A DNA stretch of 64,000 nucleotides from Eutreptiella sp. 'Long Island Sound 2002'. Lineage: Eukaryota > Euglenozoa > Euglenophyceae > Eutreptiales > Eutreptiaceae. Shown here in pieces: positions 23,180 to 33,236 of this stretch. Below the pieces are notes generated by a model. It was given only the letters and a program-made list of their open reading frames with translations, did no database searches and was not told the origin of the DNA. Within the stretch, counting starts at the first letter, position 1, and each line of letters starts with the position of its first letter. The DNA is taken from contig OZ038378.1 in the NCBI GenBank assembly GCA_964036045.1, positions 178,901,754-178,965,753 of the forward strand, read 5' to 3'. The position numbers and the translations under genes were made by a program.

Positions 23180-23857
23180 GCGATGGCCTTTGGCTACGAG
23201 GCGCTACTTGGGGGTTGCAGCCACATGATCAACACAAGCAAACCATCTGCGTTGTTGAAGAGAGGCGTGGTGTTGGTAGCAGACTTCCGCTGGCACAACC
23301 ACGAGGGCCGAGAGACTAGTAGACAATGTTGTGCCCTTGGTTGCAGCATGCGGCCATCTTGCTGTGGATCACGGGAGCGCGTGCTAGCGGCAGTGTGGCA
23401 CACCACGGATGGCAGTCACACGCGCTTGGTGTTCGCTGGGCGGCCGTAATTGAATAGCTCCCACCCACCCAAGCTGAACGGCAACCTCACCAAGGCCAAG
23501 ACGACTCCTGGGCATCTCCTCTTGATCACGGAGCAAGGCAAGGCCGCGGACTACAAGTCATTTTCAAGTGCTGCCGGCTTGGCGCCGGGCGGCGCGGAGG
23601 TGCATAGGTGCTTTGTGGTGGGCTTCCGGCCCCAATCGCGGCTCATGTACCCATTGCTACCGTTCGTGTTCAATGTGCTCGGCGGGATGGTCCACTTGTG
23701 GGACCTGCAGCTTGCCACGGGCGGCCTTCGTGCACTTGAAGCCCAACCCGCTGTCGCAACTCCAGCCCCTGTTGTCGTCGGCAAAGGGGGAAGAGACGCC
23801 CTAGTTCGAGACGGTCACATGCACGGTCCACCCCTCCACGGTGTGGATGTACTGCAT
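23180..23857. other. GC-rich unique sequence interrupted by the LINE insertion
   Basis: This GC-rich block has open frames on both strands. A plus frame runs through most of it, and a minus frame reads QYIHTVEGWTVHVTV across the insertion point when the LINE and one TSD copy are left out. It may be an exon or pseudogene broken by the insertion. Neither strand gives a domain I recognise. Confidence 0.3.
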
Positions 23858-25991
23858 GCTCAACTCCACGTATTTTTTTTTTTTAACTCGTGACCGAAGT
23901 TCCACCAAGTGTCCATTGAGAGTACACATAGCAGGTCATGGGTTAGTGACAGGGCCAACTTTGGGTATGGGTTTGGTATGACCTACCCTCGCCAAGACGG
24001 CTGCGGCGGGGTGGCGGGAGGAACGAGTCCTGCGCCTTGCCCCACCCCTGTCGCCCCGTTTGCACGGGTATGCGCGTCCTCCCAGACCTCTCGGGGTGTT
24101 ACAATCCAGTCAAGACTATGACATCGCCCATGTCCTCCAGCGGGATTTCCATATCCTGGAGATCACTAGGAACCTCCGGCGCCTCTGTCCTCCGTTTCTT
24201 GTGTGTCTCGGGTGGGTTCTCGTCCCGCAAGCGCTTCATGCGCTGTGCGGTGGCCCCCCGGATGTCCCATCGGGGGTCCGACAAAGTCGTCCGCCGTAAG
24301 GCCGTAAGGGTCACCGCGTGCACTTGGGACATATGCCGCCATTCGGATGCTTCTTCCGCTTGGATGCCGGTGGACAGCGAAACATGTGCCTGCTCCCAAC
24401 ACGAGGATGCCACGGCGAGCTTGCGCGACACCGTGGACCGCGCCTCGAGGAGTACAGCCGTTCGCCACTGGCGGAAGCGTAGTCGGCGAGAATCCGCCAT
24501 CCAGGACAAGTGGTAGACCGCCTGTTGCGCTTCTACATACCACCGCGTCGTATGTTCCTTGTAGAGGAAGTACGCTTGCCGGCACAAGTGCTCGTGGTGG
24601 TGTGCCAAGAAGAGGGACTTCTGTGTGACGGCTTGCCGGGCGAGTGCCTGCGCCACCTCTTCCAGGCAGAGTCGTGCGGCCTGCATTTGGGCGTGTAGCA
24701 TGAGACGCCTGGCCTGTTCCAGGAAGGGTCCGGCATGAATTTCACGAGACTCGCGCGGCGGTGAGGCCGGAGCCTGTGCCGGTGGCGGCGACGGTTCTCT
24801 GGGCCGTTTGCGCGGCGGTGCTACATGGTGGTGCCGGGCCATGGCCTCCAAGACCCACGTGCGCTCGGCAGTGGTGACCGCTTGTGTCAATTGCCACCGA
24901 AGTTCCTCCACCGTGGGCGCAGTATTTGTGAAACGTGGCTCTGATCGCGGCGGGATCGACAGTACGCCTCTCACGTGGTTCCAAATGTTGCGGGCCGTAG
25001 GTTTAGCTACCTGCGGCAGGGCCCCAGCAACAGGTGGGACGATGTGCGTGGGCCGCTTGTTGCTGACGAAAGTTGGGGCGTGCTGCAGCTTGTCAACGAC
25101 CCACGCCTGCAATTGCTGGAATACGTGGAAGTGCCATGTGGCAACTACCACCCTCCAGTGCGCCTGGACTGGAAGGAAGGATCGTTGAAGGGAGTGTGGG
25201 AACTGCAAGCGGGTGCACATGCGCAGTTCGTCTGCGGACGCCGTTCGTCGCCACTTGGTTGCCTCCGGTTTCCATGTCTCCCATGCGTCGGTCCAAATGT
25301 CCCAAAACCGGGATTCGGAGGGGCATGACAAGAGGCACTTCTGCACTGCAAGGCCATGGCGCTGTCCACACCGTGGGCACAGCACCGGCCCGGTTTCCCA
25401 GGGTGCCCCATACCCCGGCAATCGCAGTGTCCCCCACAGCCATGGACCCCACTTATCTCGGTTGACCGCGCGCAAAGGCAGCCATGACGTCCAATGCGCC
25501 TCGTGTACCAGCTTCTGGGGGCGTGATTTGATGATCCACTTACGGGCAGGGGACGGCATTACATGGCTGTTCAAGAGGATATCCGCGGGTGATGTGCTGC
25601 CCAGACCACGGCAAGGGTGCATGGTACTGCCCGCTCGGGCTGCGAGGTCGGCTAATTCGTTGCCAATCCTGTCCTGATAATCTTGCAAACTATGCGCCTT
25701 TTTAGGGTTCCGATGCCCACGTGCCCAACGTACTTGGAGTGCCTTGGTGGAGATAAGCTGGTACGCTGCGTCGTGCAAATCATAGTCGGACGATTGTGGG
25801 CTGGGTGGCTTGGAGACGCATCGAGCCGCAGCCCGGTTGTCAAGCACGATGGAGTCCCCCGGTTGGGCTAGGCACGCCGCGATCCATATGCCGTACATTT
25901 CTGCCCTATAAATTGTCTGCGGGCCCGGTACTCTCGCTTGGATGCGCATAGGTCCGTTGACCACCCCTGTGCCAGCTCAACTCCACGTATT
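23858..25991 (-). mobile_element. 5'-truncated LINE insertion with 17-bp TSD and poly(A)
   Basis: GCTCAACTCCACGTATT occurs at 23858-23874 and again at 25975-25991 and is the target-site duplication. Next to the left copy is a run of 12 T (23873-23884), the poly(A) tail on the minus strand. The insert begins, in minus sense, inside the RNase H domain, so the EN, RT and start of RNase H are missing. A TSD, a poly(A) tail and 5' truncation together are the signature of target-primed reverse transcription. The insert is about 2.1 kb. No sign of later rearrangement is seen. Confidence 0.9.
24099..25964 (-). CDS. LINE ORF2 C-terminal part: RNase H, zinc knuckle, long extension
   Basis: The 621-codon frame is open from the truncation point to TAA at 24099; it has no true start, only a GTG after a TGA. 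The first ~110 residues are an RNase H1-type domain missing its first Asp strand. They show YRAEMYGIWIAACLA (the Glu), IVLDNRAAARC (the second Asp) and RWARGHRNPKKAHSLQDYQD followed by GNELADLAARA. A zinc knuckle follows (CPRCGQRHGLAVQKCLLSCP). Then comes an unusual ~400-residue extension, Gln/Ala/Arg-rich and helical, with two basic clusters (PPRKRPREP and HKKRRTE) that could be nuclear signals. LINE ORF2 proteins usually end soon after the zinc knuckle. The frame is intact, so the insertion is fairly young. Confidence 0.8.
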   Translation of the reverse strand: MVNGPMRIQARVPGPQTIYRAEMYGIWIAACLAQPGDSIVLDNRAAARCVSKPPSPQSSDYDLHDAAYQLISTKALQVRWARGHRNPKKAHSLQDYQDRIGNELADLAARAGSTMHPCRGLGSTSPADILLNSHVMPSPARKWIIKSRPQKLVHEAHWTSWLPLRAVNRDKWGPWLWGTLRLPGYGAPWETGPVLCPRCGQRHGLAVQKCLLSCPSESRFWDIWTDAWETWKPEATKWRRTASADELRMCTRLQFPHSLQRSFLPVQAHWRVVVATWHFHVFQQLQAWVVDKLQHAPTFVSNKRPTHIVPPVAGALPQVAKPTARNIWNHVRGVLSIPPRSEPRFTNTAPTVEELRWQLTQAVTTAERTWVLEAMARHHHVAPPRKRPREPSPPPAQAPASPPRESREIHAGPFLEQARRLMLHAQMQAARLCLEEVAQALARQAVTQKSLFLAHHHEHLCRQAYFLYKEHTTRWYVEAQQAVYHLSWMADSRRLRFRQWRTAVLLEARSTVSRKLAVASSCWEQAHVSLSTGIQAEEASEWRHMSQVHAVTLTALRRTTLSDPRWDIRGATAQRMKRLRDENPPETHKKRRTEAPEVPSDLQDMEIPLEDMGDVIVLTGL

Positions 25992-26019
25992 GGGAGCGCG
26001 TTGGCGCCTCTAAAGTCCT

Positions 26020-26075
26020 CAGGGACATGGAGACATAGTGACATAGTGACATAGTGACATGGGGACATGCTCATT
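26020..26075. repeat. 8-bp tandem repeat (GACATAGT)
   Basis: About four copies of GACATAGT with flanking GACATGG(A/G) variants lie just outside the right TSD of the LINE, in sequence that would have been present before insertion. Confidence 0.85.
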
Positions 26076-26282
26076 GTCCCTTTGGACATCTTGACCAAGT
26101 GAGCGCTTGGATGCATCCCGCATTCAAGGCTTGCTTGGGAGCCTCGCAGTGAGTTTCTCGTTATTGATGAATTATTTGTGCTCGTAGTGCAACTTGCAAC
26201 GCAATAGTTGCGTAGTTGACTGCTCCACAATCTTTCTCACTAAATGCACTGCCCAGTCTCAGATCTTTGCACCACATCAAAA

Positions 26283-26410
26283 ATACATCCCCTCAAAGTG
26301 CCACGTGGGCACCATGTGCCCCCTCAAAAAGCTATGTGAGCAATGCCATGTGAGCACCATGTGACCCCTCAAAGTGCCATGTCAGCACCATGTGCCCCCT
26401 GAAAAAGTGA
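26283..26410. repeat. degenerate tandem repeat (CACCATGTGCCCCCTCAAA)
   Basis: Three or more units of GCCATGTGAGCACCATGTGA, then a CCCCTCAAA segment, with a further copy near 26588-26610. No gene is associated. The flanks up to 27100 hold no recognised feature. Confidence 0.75.
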
Positions 26411-27120
26411 CGCCCCGAGAACAGCGGCGTGGCAGAACAACACTAGGCATTGTTTCTGCAACTATCAGAACCATCTCCCACTTTGCCTTTTATAAAGACA
26501 CCCCCGTGTCACAACAACAGTAGGTGTTGTTTCCGTCAAGTTCACCGCCTTTACCGTTGTTCTTGCAAGGAAGGGGGCGGGGTATGTGAGCACCATGTGA
26601 TCCCTCAAAAAGCTCATCGCTTCGGCGTCGGCACTCAAAACCATCAAGTGTTTGGTTCAATGGTTAGTTTTGTTGTAGCGGTCCTTTGAACACTTGCCGC
26701 TTCCAAATGTAAGTGTTTCTCATGGGACGCTTGTTTTAGTGTGTAGGTTATTCTATCTCAGGGTTTTCGCAGTTTTCATCAACTTTTTCCCGGCATTCTT
26801 GTTTCCAGGCCATGGATGCCTGAGCTCTGAGACACAAGATGGTGCTTGCGGCTCACATTTGTGACGTTGGTGGGGATCCATGGGAGAATTAATTAGCATA
26901 ATCATATACTAGGCGGTTGATGTGTGGAAATTGGAACCAATTGTCAAGTCCCATTGGAAACGTTTGGTCCAAAATTTCCAAATGGCGGCACAACAAGCAT
27001 GGACCCAAGATGGTGTATTTCTCGGAGGCCTTTGAATGCCGAGTACTATTTTTTTTTTGAGGCTTTCATATGGTTGCTGTTATTTTGGCTTGATGCCATC
27101 TACCTTTAGCCCTCTATGGG

Positions 27121-27172
27121 GGGGGTGTTTGCCCGGCACGCGCCCGGCGCGCTACTTTTGTATTAACTATCC
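27121..27172. repeat. dispersed repeat, copy 2 of 2
   Basis: Match to 4641-4697: TGTTTGCCCGGCACGCGCCC, then GCGCGCTACTTTTGTATTAA. A G run of 9-10 lies immediately before it. It lies about 300 bp from the PIF/Harbinger remnant. Confidence 0.7.
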
Positions 27173-27459
27173 CAGTTTTAACCCCGGATTTACCCTCCCC
27201 CAGAGGAGCCCCCCAAGTCGACCAGAGTGGACCGCAACCTTCCCTACAAAGCATGATGTATGAGTCGAAATAGCTCATTTCAACAACAATCTGTATCCAT
27301 CATGTATTGGCTCATAAGCAAGTCGTTCCCCGCAAGTGTGGGCATCAATGCATTCGTCACAATAATGCTCCTAGCACTCACCACAAACGGTGATGGTGGA
27401 GCGCTTTTGACAACACAACGCTCACATATCTGCCTCATTCTCTCCCTCATCTTGTGTGG

Positions 27460-27840
27460 CTACTGAGGTGCTTTATTCGTCCAAACATGAGGCGGGACAT
27501 GGTCCCATGGCCCATAAGGAGGGTGACGGACCTGCCTCCAAATGCAAAATTGCGTGAAATGCAAGAAAACACTCACGGATTGGTGCAACTCATTAGGGCC
27601 ACCACGCCAGATGTTCCTCACCAAACCCCAATGCCACAACTGTCCAAACAAATGCTCAATGCGTGCCCTATTCCACCCATGCACATCATTGTACAATTGT
27701 TGCCGGGCCGTCAAAGTTCCATTCTTTCTTCCAATGAATGGCACAATGACATGAATCCGGCCTTTATAAGCGCCAGGGGGAGTCTTTGCACTGCGCGCTA
27801 CTTTTAGACTATGTTCTCCCCGAAGAGCCCCCAAGCACAC
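27460..27840 (-). pseudogene. PIF/Harbinger-type DDE transposase, C-terminal remnant
   Basis: This minus frame of 126 residues contains LYNDVHGWNRARIEHLFGQL, which fits the last block of DDE_Tnp_4/Harbinger transposases, where R..(I/V)E..FG carries the third catalytic acidic residue. It continues as WGLVRNIWRGGPNELHQSVS. The first two Asp blocks are not found upstream in readable form (27840-28000 has only short frames), so the gene is truncated. No TIR or 3-bp TSD was found. Confidence 0.6.
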
Positions 27841-28149
27841 CCCTTGGAAACGCCCTTAGAATTAAGTGACCCAAACTGCAAGTTGCAATTGATTTTATAA
27901 TGAAAACTGGCATCAGTCTGGCCTCAAGGATGGTCCCAAGCACTTCATGTGCACACTTTGACATGCAATGGAGTTGGTTAGGAATCTGGGGCAACTAGCT
28001 TGGGCCAGACACAGGATATGGCTTGGCCAGCATGGCCAAGCAACTGAATTCAGAATCAGTTAAAAGGTAGGCCTACAATAAGTAGGTAAAACAATTGAGT
28101 ATAGGGGTCCTGAGGTGGGAGACCACTAGGCTTAACCTACAAGGCCCAA

Positions 28150-29215
28150 GGCCCACCCCTGCATTCTCGGGGGTCCCCAACAAAGGGAACAAAATCAGAA
28201 GTCAAAGTCTACGCTAGGGGTCACCATGATGCCCCTAGGGGCCCCTAGTATCTCAAAGTATGGGTCTCTAGTACGGCCAGGCGCCCAAATAGTTGCACTG
28301 CGCGCGCACTGCGCTTGAGGCGCCCCCCCAAAATCAAAAAAATCACCACAGTTACGAGTACCCGTACCCATCCCAAATCAGAAAATCGGCAGATGTCCCC
28401 GGGGCCAATCAATATGGCTACATCTGCCTTCTCGGGGTCCCCATGGTGGGGACAGATCAATACGGCTACATCACCCCTGCCTTCTCGGGGTCCCTGTGGT
28501 GGGGATAGATCAATATGGCTACATTGCCCCTGCCTTCTCGGGTTTTTCATGGTGCACAGAAAAGAGGGATAGAACAATGGGTAAAAATGGTTGAAAACGG
28601 GTAAAAGTGGGTGACAATTCAAACAAGCCACATCTTAAATGCATAAGAAGCTAAAAAAAAATCCGGTATGGAACAAAAAAATTGTCGAAAGGGGCATTAC
28701 CCATATCCCCAACTAGAAACGGGCCATGCAAAAAGCGTGGATTACGGCTCCGTATCAAAAAAGGCCCAAAAAGATGCCCGGCGCGCTACTGCTCCCCCTA
28801 TAGGCCAAGCACATATCACAATGTTGTTCTTGACATGAAATTGCATCGGATGGGGGGGGGGGGCTGCACAAGAATTACTTAAACAACACAACCAAGTTTG
28901 GCACAGCTTTGTAGCTTTGTCTACCAACCCAATTATCGCCCTCTCTGGCCCAGGAATGGCTACATAACCCTTGTGTTCCCGGGGCCCCCCAACAAAGGGG
29001 ACAAAATCAGAAGTGGCTACATAACCCCACCTTCTTGAGGGCCCAAAAATAGGCAGGATGGCTACATAACCCCTGCGTTCTCAAGGGTCCCAAAAAAAAA
29101 GGACAAAATCAGAATGGGTTACATAACCCCTGCCTTCTCCGGGGCCCAGAATTGGGCACAATTGCTATGTAACCCTTGTGTTATCGGGGGTCCCAAAAAA
29201 GGGGGACAAAAATGG
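28150..29215. repeat. dispersed GGCTACATAACCCCTGCCTT repeat family, clusters 3-5
   Basis: Modules at 28150-28200, 28405-28555 (three units of ATCAATATGGCTACAT followed by CTGCCTTCTCGGGG) and 28945-29215 (five units with GGCTACATAACCCCTGCGTT and GGGGACAAAATCAGAA). Unit length is about 44 bp in half-modules or 88 bp in pairs, as in the array at 41395. Lower-copy derivatives fill the space between. Confidence 0.8.
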
Positions 29216-29219
29216 CCCG

Positions 29220-31350
29220 CACCGTGATGGTGGAAAAACGTCCCGAGGGGCTGTCCTTGAGGGCAGTCCTTAACAAAAAAAAATCAATCTGGTTCCTTAA
29301 GGACCGCCCTGGAGGGAAAAAACCACCTTGGCTCACCTTTCACTACTTTTCAGCCCATTTGCACCTTTGGTGGCCCATTTTGGCCCAACGTGGCCCAAAA
29401 TGACACAAAACTGACCCAAAACTGACAAATTTTTCTGAGTTTATAAGATTTAATTGCCATTGATAGCGTTGAAGGCCTCATGTTGAGGAGCAATAATGAT
29501 CATCATGTTTGCAAGCCCTTACATTCTCTACACCCATTGTGCGGTGTGACACCAATGCCACCCCTCACGCTTCCCTTTCTTATCCCGTGCCTACAGTACC
29601 TGGGGAACCAACCAGTTCTCAATACAAACCACGAACTTGTTTGGTTGTGTCACCAATAACCCCACCTCCCTATTGGCTGTGAGGTCTCCAGGCGTGGTTA
29701 TCCCAGGGCCAACCAGATCGCTTCCCAATGGTAGTTCCCACCATGGCACACTTTGCACTGTGCTCTTTTCACTCCTACCGGGCACCCCCCATTGCCCCAA
29801 TGGGTGTGCCACGCAGGCCCTGCGTCCAGTGCTGTCCCTCTCCCTCCATACTCTCATTTCAGACTCTCACTCAACACCTTCGCTCCATATCCCCACCCTT
29901 ACACAAGGCACAAATTCATGCTGCAAGCATGTGCTTGACCATAGGTTCCAAGCTGAATGTGGGCACACACCCAGTCCACTGCAGTGTGTGCAGAACTCAA
30001 TTGCAGTCCAACGCAGAGTGCCATTCTCTGAGCACGGGAAGATCTTTGTTGCATGCATGATCCATTCCCTCTTTCCAAATCACTGCAGCTTCCTTTCCAC
30101 GTCATTTCAAGTTCTCCATTACGAAAACTGCGGTCAGAACAACCAAGGTCAAACAGGTTCACCATGCTTAGATAGTGGCGCTTGCTGAGGTGGTGCTTGC
30201 GCAAGGGGGGTATGCAGAGCTCACTTAAAGGGGAGTGGGTGGGTGGGTCCCTTACAGGGCCCTGGACAATCACCCGTTCTTCCCTTCGCAGAGTGTGTTG
30301 GGCCATTGTTGTCTGCTCTGCTGTGGAGGCGGTGCATGTTGCTTCGTTTGTTTGTGCTTGAGGCCCAGCACTTGGTTTGCCGTGGCTGTGGCTGGTGCTG
30401 CAGGGGTCGTCCTGCAGCAAGCAAGCAAGCAACAGCAGCAAGCAGCAGGCACATAGAAACTATTTGTGGGGACACTATGGCTCAAAATCAGCATCCAAGT
30501 AGCCAAAAACAATTGCAGAGCAAATGTGCATCATCTAAAATACGTAGCATATCATTTTGAGCCATACAGCCTGTTATATGGCCAATTTAGTGTCCAAAAA
30601 TGGCTATTTTCAGCCGGTTTTTAGGGCAGTTGACCTGAAACTTCAGAATGATGGCCAGTGTGTCAAGCAATTGTCTTCAATGAGGGCCGTTCTTCTTCCA
30701 CGGTGATTGGACCATCACAGGGTTGTAAATGGGTGTTCAATGAGGCATGTCTCACACTGTGGTGCCATGCCATGGTTCATTTCGAGGTGAAAATGATCCG
30801 TTTTCAACCAGGTTCAAGAGAACCATAAAAACCCAGCTCGGTCCTGGACGTAAAACTTGATAGGCAGGCTCCTCCCTCAACATCACACCCGCAATGGTCA
30901 GAGGCAAATTGGATGGTATGATATACAGCTAGTGTCCAAATATGCCCCAATGAGTGGATGACATATGCCAGGGTGGACAAATATCTTTGGGCCATTTTTG
31001 GGTCCCAGACCCCCCCCCCCAACAAGACGCCCTGCAGCACAGGCCTCCCCATCACCCATACTGGGAGGAGCATGGCAGGAGGCCCATGCAGTTACACATC
31101 TGGTGGAGCCGGTAGAGCCCTACCCAACCACATCTGCTTGGTTGCAGCCTGGTGGAATCACACATCCCTGGGGGGGTGGCCTTGCTGAAATGCACAAAAC
31201 GCACCTTCGCCAGCGCACTGATTCTTGGGAGGGATCGGTGCAGTGGGTGGCGGTTAAAAATGGACAACTATTGACCATAAAGGAAGTTGGTTTGCGGCCA
31301 ACAGAGGTCAGTGGTCAATTGCAGTAGACATCCCCAAGGTCACCTGACAA
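29220..31350. other. no gene seen
   Basis: Overlapping frames occur on both strands at 29.6-30.4 kb, but neither shows motifs or consistent splice sites. A CAGCAAGCAAGCAACAGCAG-type low-complexity stretch lies at 30410-30450 and a poly(C) run at 31011-31020. Left unassigned. Confidence 0.4.
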
Positions 31351-33230
31351 GAAAAGTTCCATTGTTCTTGTAGCTTGGGCGAGCCCTGGTCGATAAGCGT
31401 TACACGCTTACCTGGGGCCGTTAATCGATAATTGAGACTTGTTGTCCTTAGCGGGCTCTACCTCAGGATGCGTCATTGGGTAGTGCTCCCGCTCCAGCGA
31501 GGGACATTTCAGGGAATTCCAGGGCTCGGACACGCACGGGTCAAATGCGGGTGATCATGGCCTCAACCCGCCATCTAAACCATCGGAGGCAGGCCCTTTA
31601 ACGATTGGTAAAATTTGCTTTTGACCTGTTTTTGACTTCCTGGTTTCCCATGGTAGCCCTACCCTCGCATGGGCCAATGGCGCTACCATTGCTAGGCCAT
31701 TGCCCTGCATACATCATTCAATTTGGGCCTTTTTGTGGGGACTGTCGAAAACGGGTTCTCGTGGTCAAAGACACCCTTTTTTTGCGACCCAGATGGCCCC
31801 GCTGCATTTTTGGTATCAGTTATTTTTATCTGACTTGGGGCCCATTTTCAGTCCCACGGTGGGCCCTTTTCGAGGCATTTTGGGGATCGTACAAACAAAC
31901 GGGCCTAATGTGGGCATCGTGGTCCGAAAAAAGTCTTCTAATCATCTGGGGGGTGGAGGGGAGATCACTCTGGGACCCACTTTTAACGCCCCTCTTGACC
32001 CCCAAAGCCCCCCATAAGGAGCGCGCCCGATGCGATTCTACAGCACATGGACCAGACATCAGAGGGGGTTAGACATGCAAATGCAATGTTGAGGGCCTGC
32101 GCATGAGCGCTCACGTCTGCGGCACGCAGTGCACCGGCCCCCGTTGGGGTAGGGCATCGTGCACCGTGGAAGGCCTCACGCACCGGATGTACCACCACAA
32201 AAATGCACGGGGCAGTCAGTCACGCCCGCACCTCAACACAGCGCCGCCCGACTGGCAAATCGCTGTCCGTTGTCGCACCAACTGTGCGTGGGTTGGGATT
32301 AACAGCTGAGAGCGCCAGCAGCTGTCGATCGGCCACCAAATGCTTTCAGTTGACGATCCGCGGCGGCCGGCTATCCGCGAAATGCGGTGGATTGATCATC
32401 GACAGCCGTGGGTTAGCCCCAGGAGACGGCGACCTGCTGCGTATCCCGCTGGTCTCCTTGGGAGGACCGTTTTAATTGGGCAACAGATCGCTTTCCGCAC
32501 CATGCCACGACCCAACCATTAAGGCAAAATCGCTGGGAAATTTGCTGACCGACCGACCTAAAGCCGTCGGAACACACCCACCCGTGTTGCGAGGGTGTCT
32601 CCTATGGAAAACCCCGTAATGCGCACTGTGGACGGCAGCATCACGACCTTCGCGACCGGCTCTTAGCCACCCCCAAGAGGATGGCATGCGACCCCGGACA
32701 AGCGAACGTGGACCTATAACCGTCGCCGAGCCACCGACAGCGGTCGGTCACTTCGGGGCAACAGAAGGCAGCGCGGCGTCCTTGGGCCTGCCGCCCTCCG
32801 TGCGGCACACCATAGGCAGCAGACCCAACGCCCATGTCAGACCTGCGGTGCACCCTCACCCTCGCCGGAGCTTGTCAGGGGCAGCGTGATTTGCGTCCCG
32901 GCGCATGTTCAGTGTCCCGCGGCCCCATGCCGTGACAGCCCAACCAACCGGAGACTGTCAAAATCCGCCGGTTGATCATGAGCTGGGGTCGTTTCCAGAC
33001 ACGCCACCATCGTCCGGCAGGGGACCTGAGTCGCGTTAGGAATCAGCCCCACGCCACGTGCCACTCAGTGATATCCGCTCTTGTCGAATCCCGAATTCAG
33101 TAGGAATCAGCCGCGTCCCGTGTCCGATTCAGTAGGACCCAGATCCTTCTGATCACACGTGACCTGGCGGACGCTCGCAGCAAGTTGGGTCGGTTCACTG
33201 CGGTGCTGCCACCGCAGCCAAGCCCTGGCC
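31350..33230. other. GC-rich stretch without recognised gene, 3' of the GT31 gene
   Basis: The GC content is higher than in neighbours and there are many CG dinucleotides. I searched both strands for rRNA-like and tRNA-like blocks and for protein motifs and found none. Repeated ATTCAGTAGGAATCAGCC and ATTCAGTAGGACCCAG segments occur near 33093-33142. The block may be old repeat or regulatory DNA. Confidence 0.35.
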
Positions 33231-33236
33231 CATGGC

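Noticed and set aside
31350-33230. Possible rRNA or other structured RNA in the GC-rich block
   Set aside because: I looked for conserved rRNA, 5S and snRNA blocks and found none; a spliced-leader-like motif was also not found.
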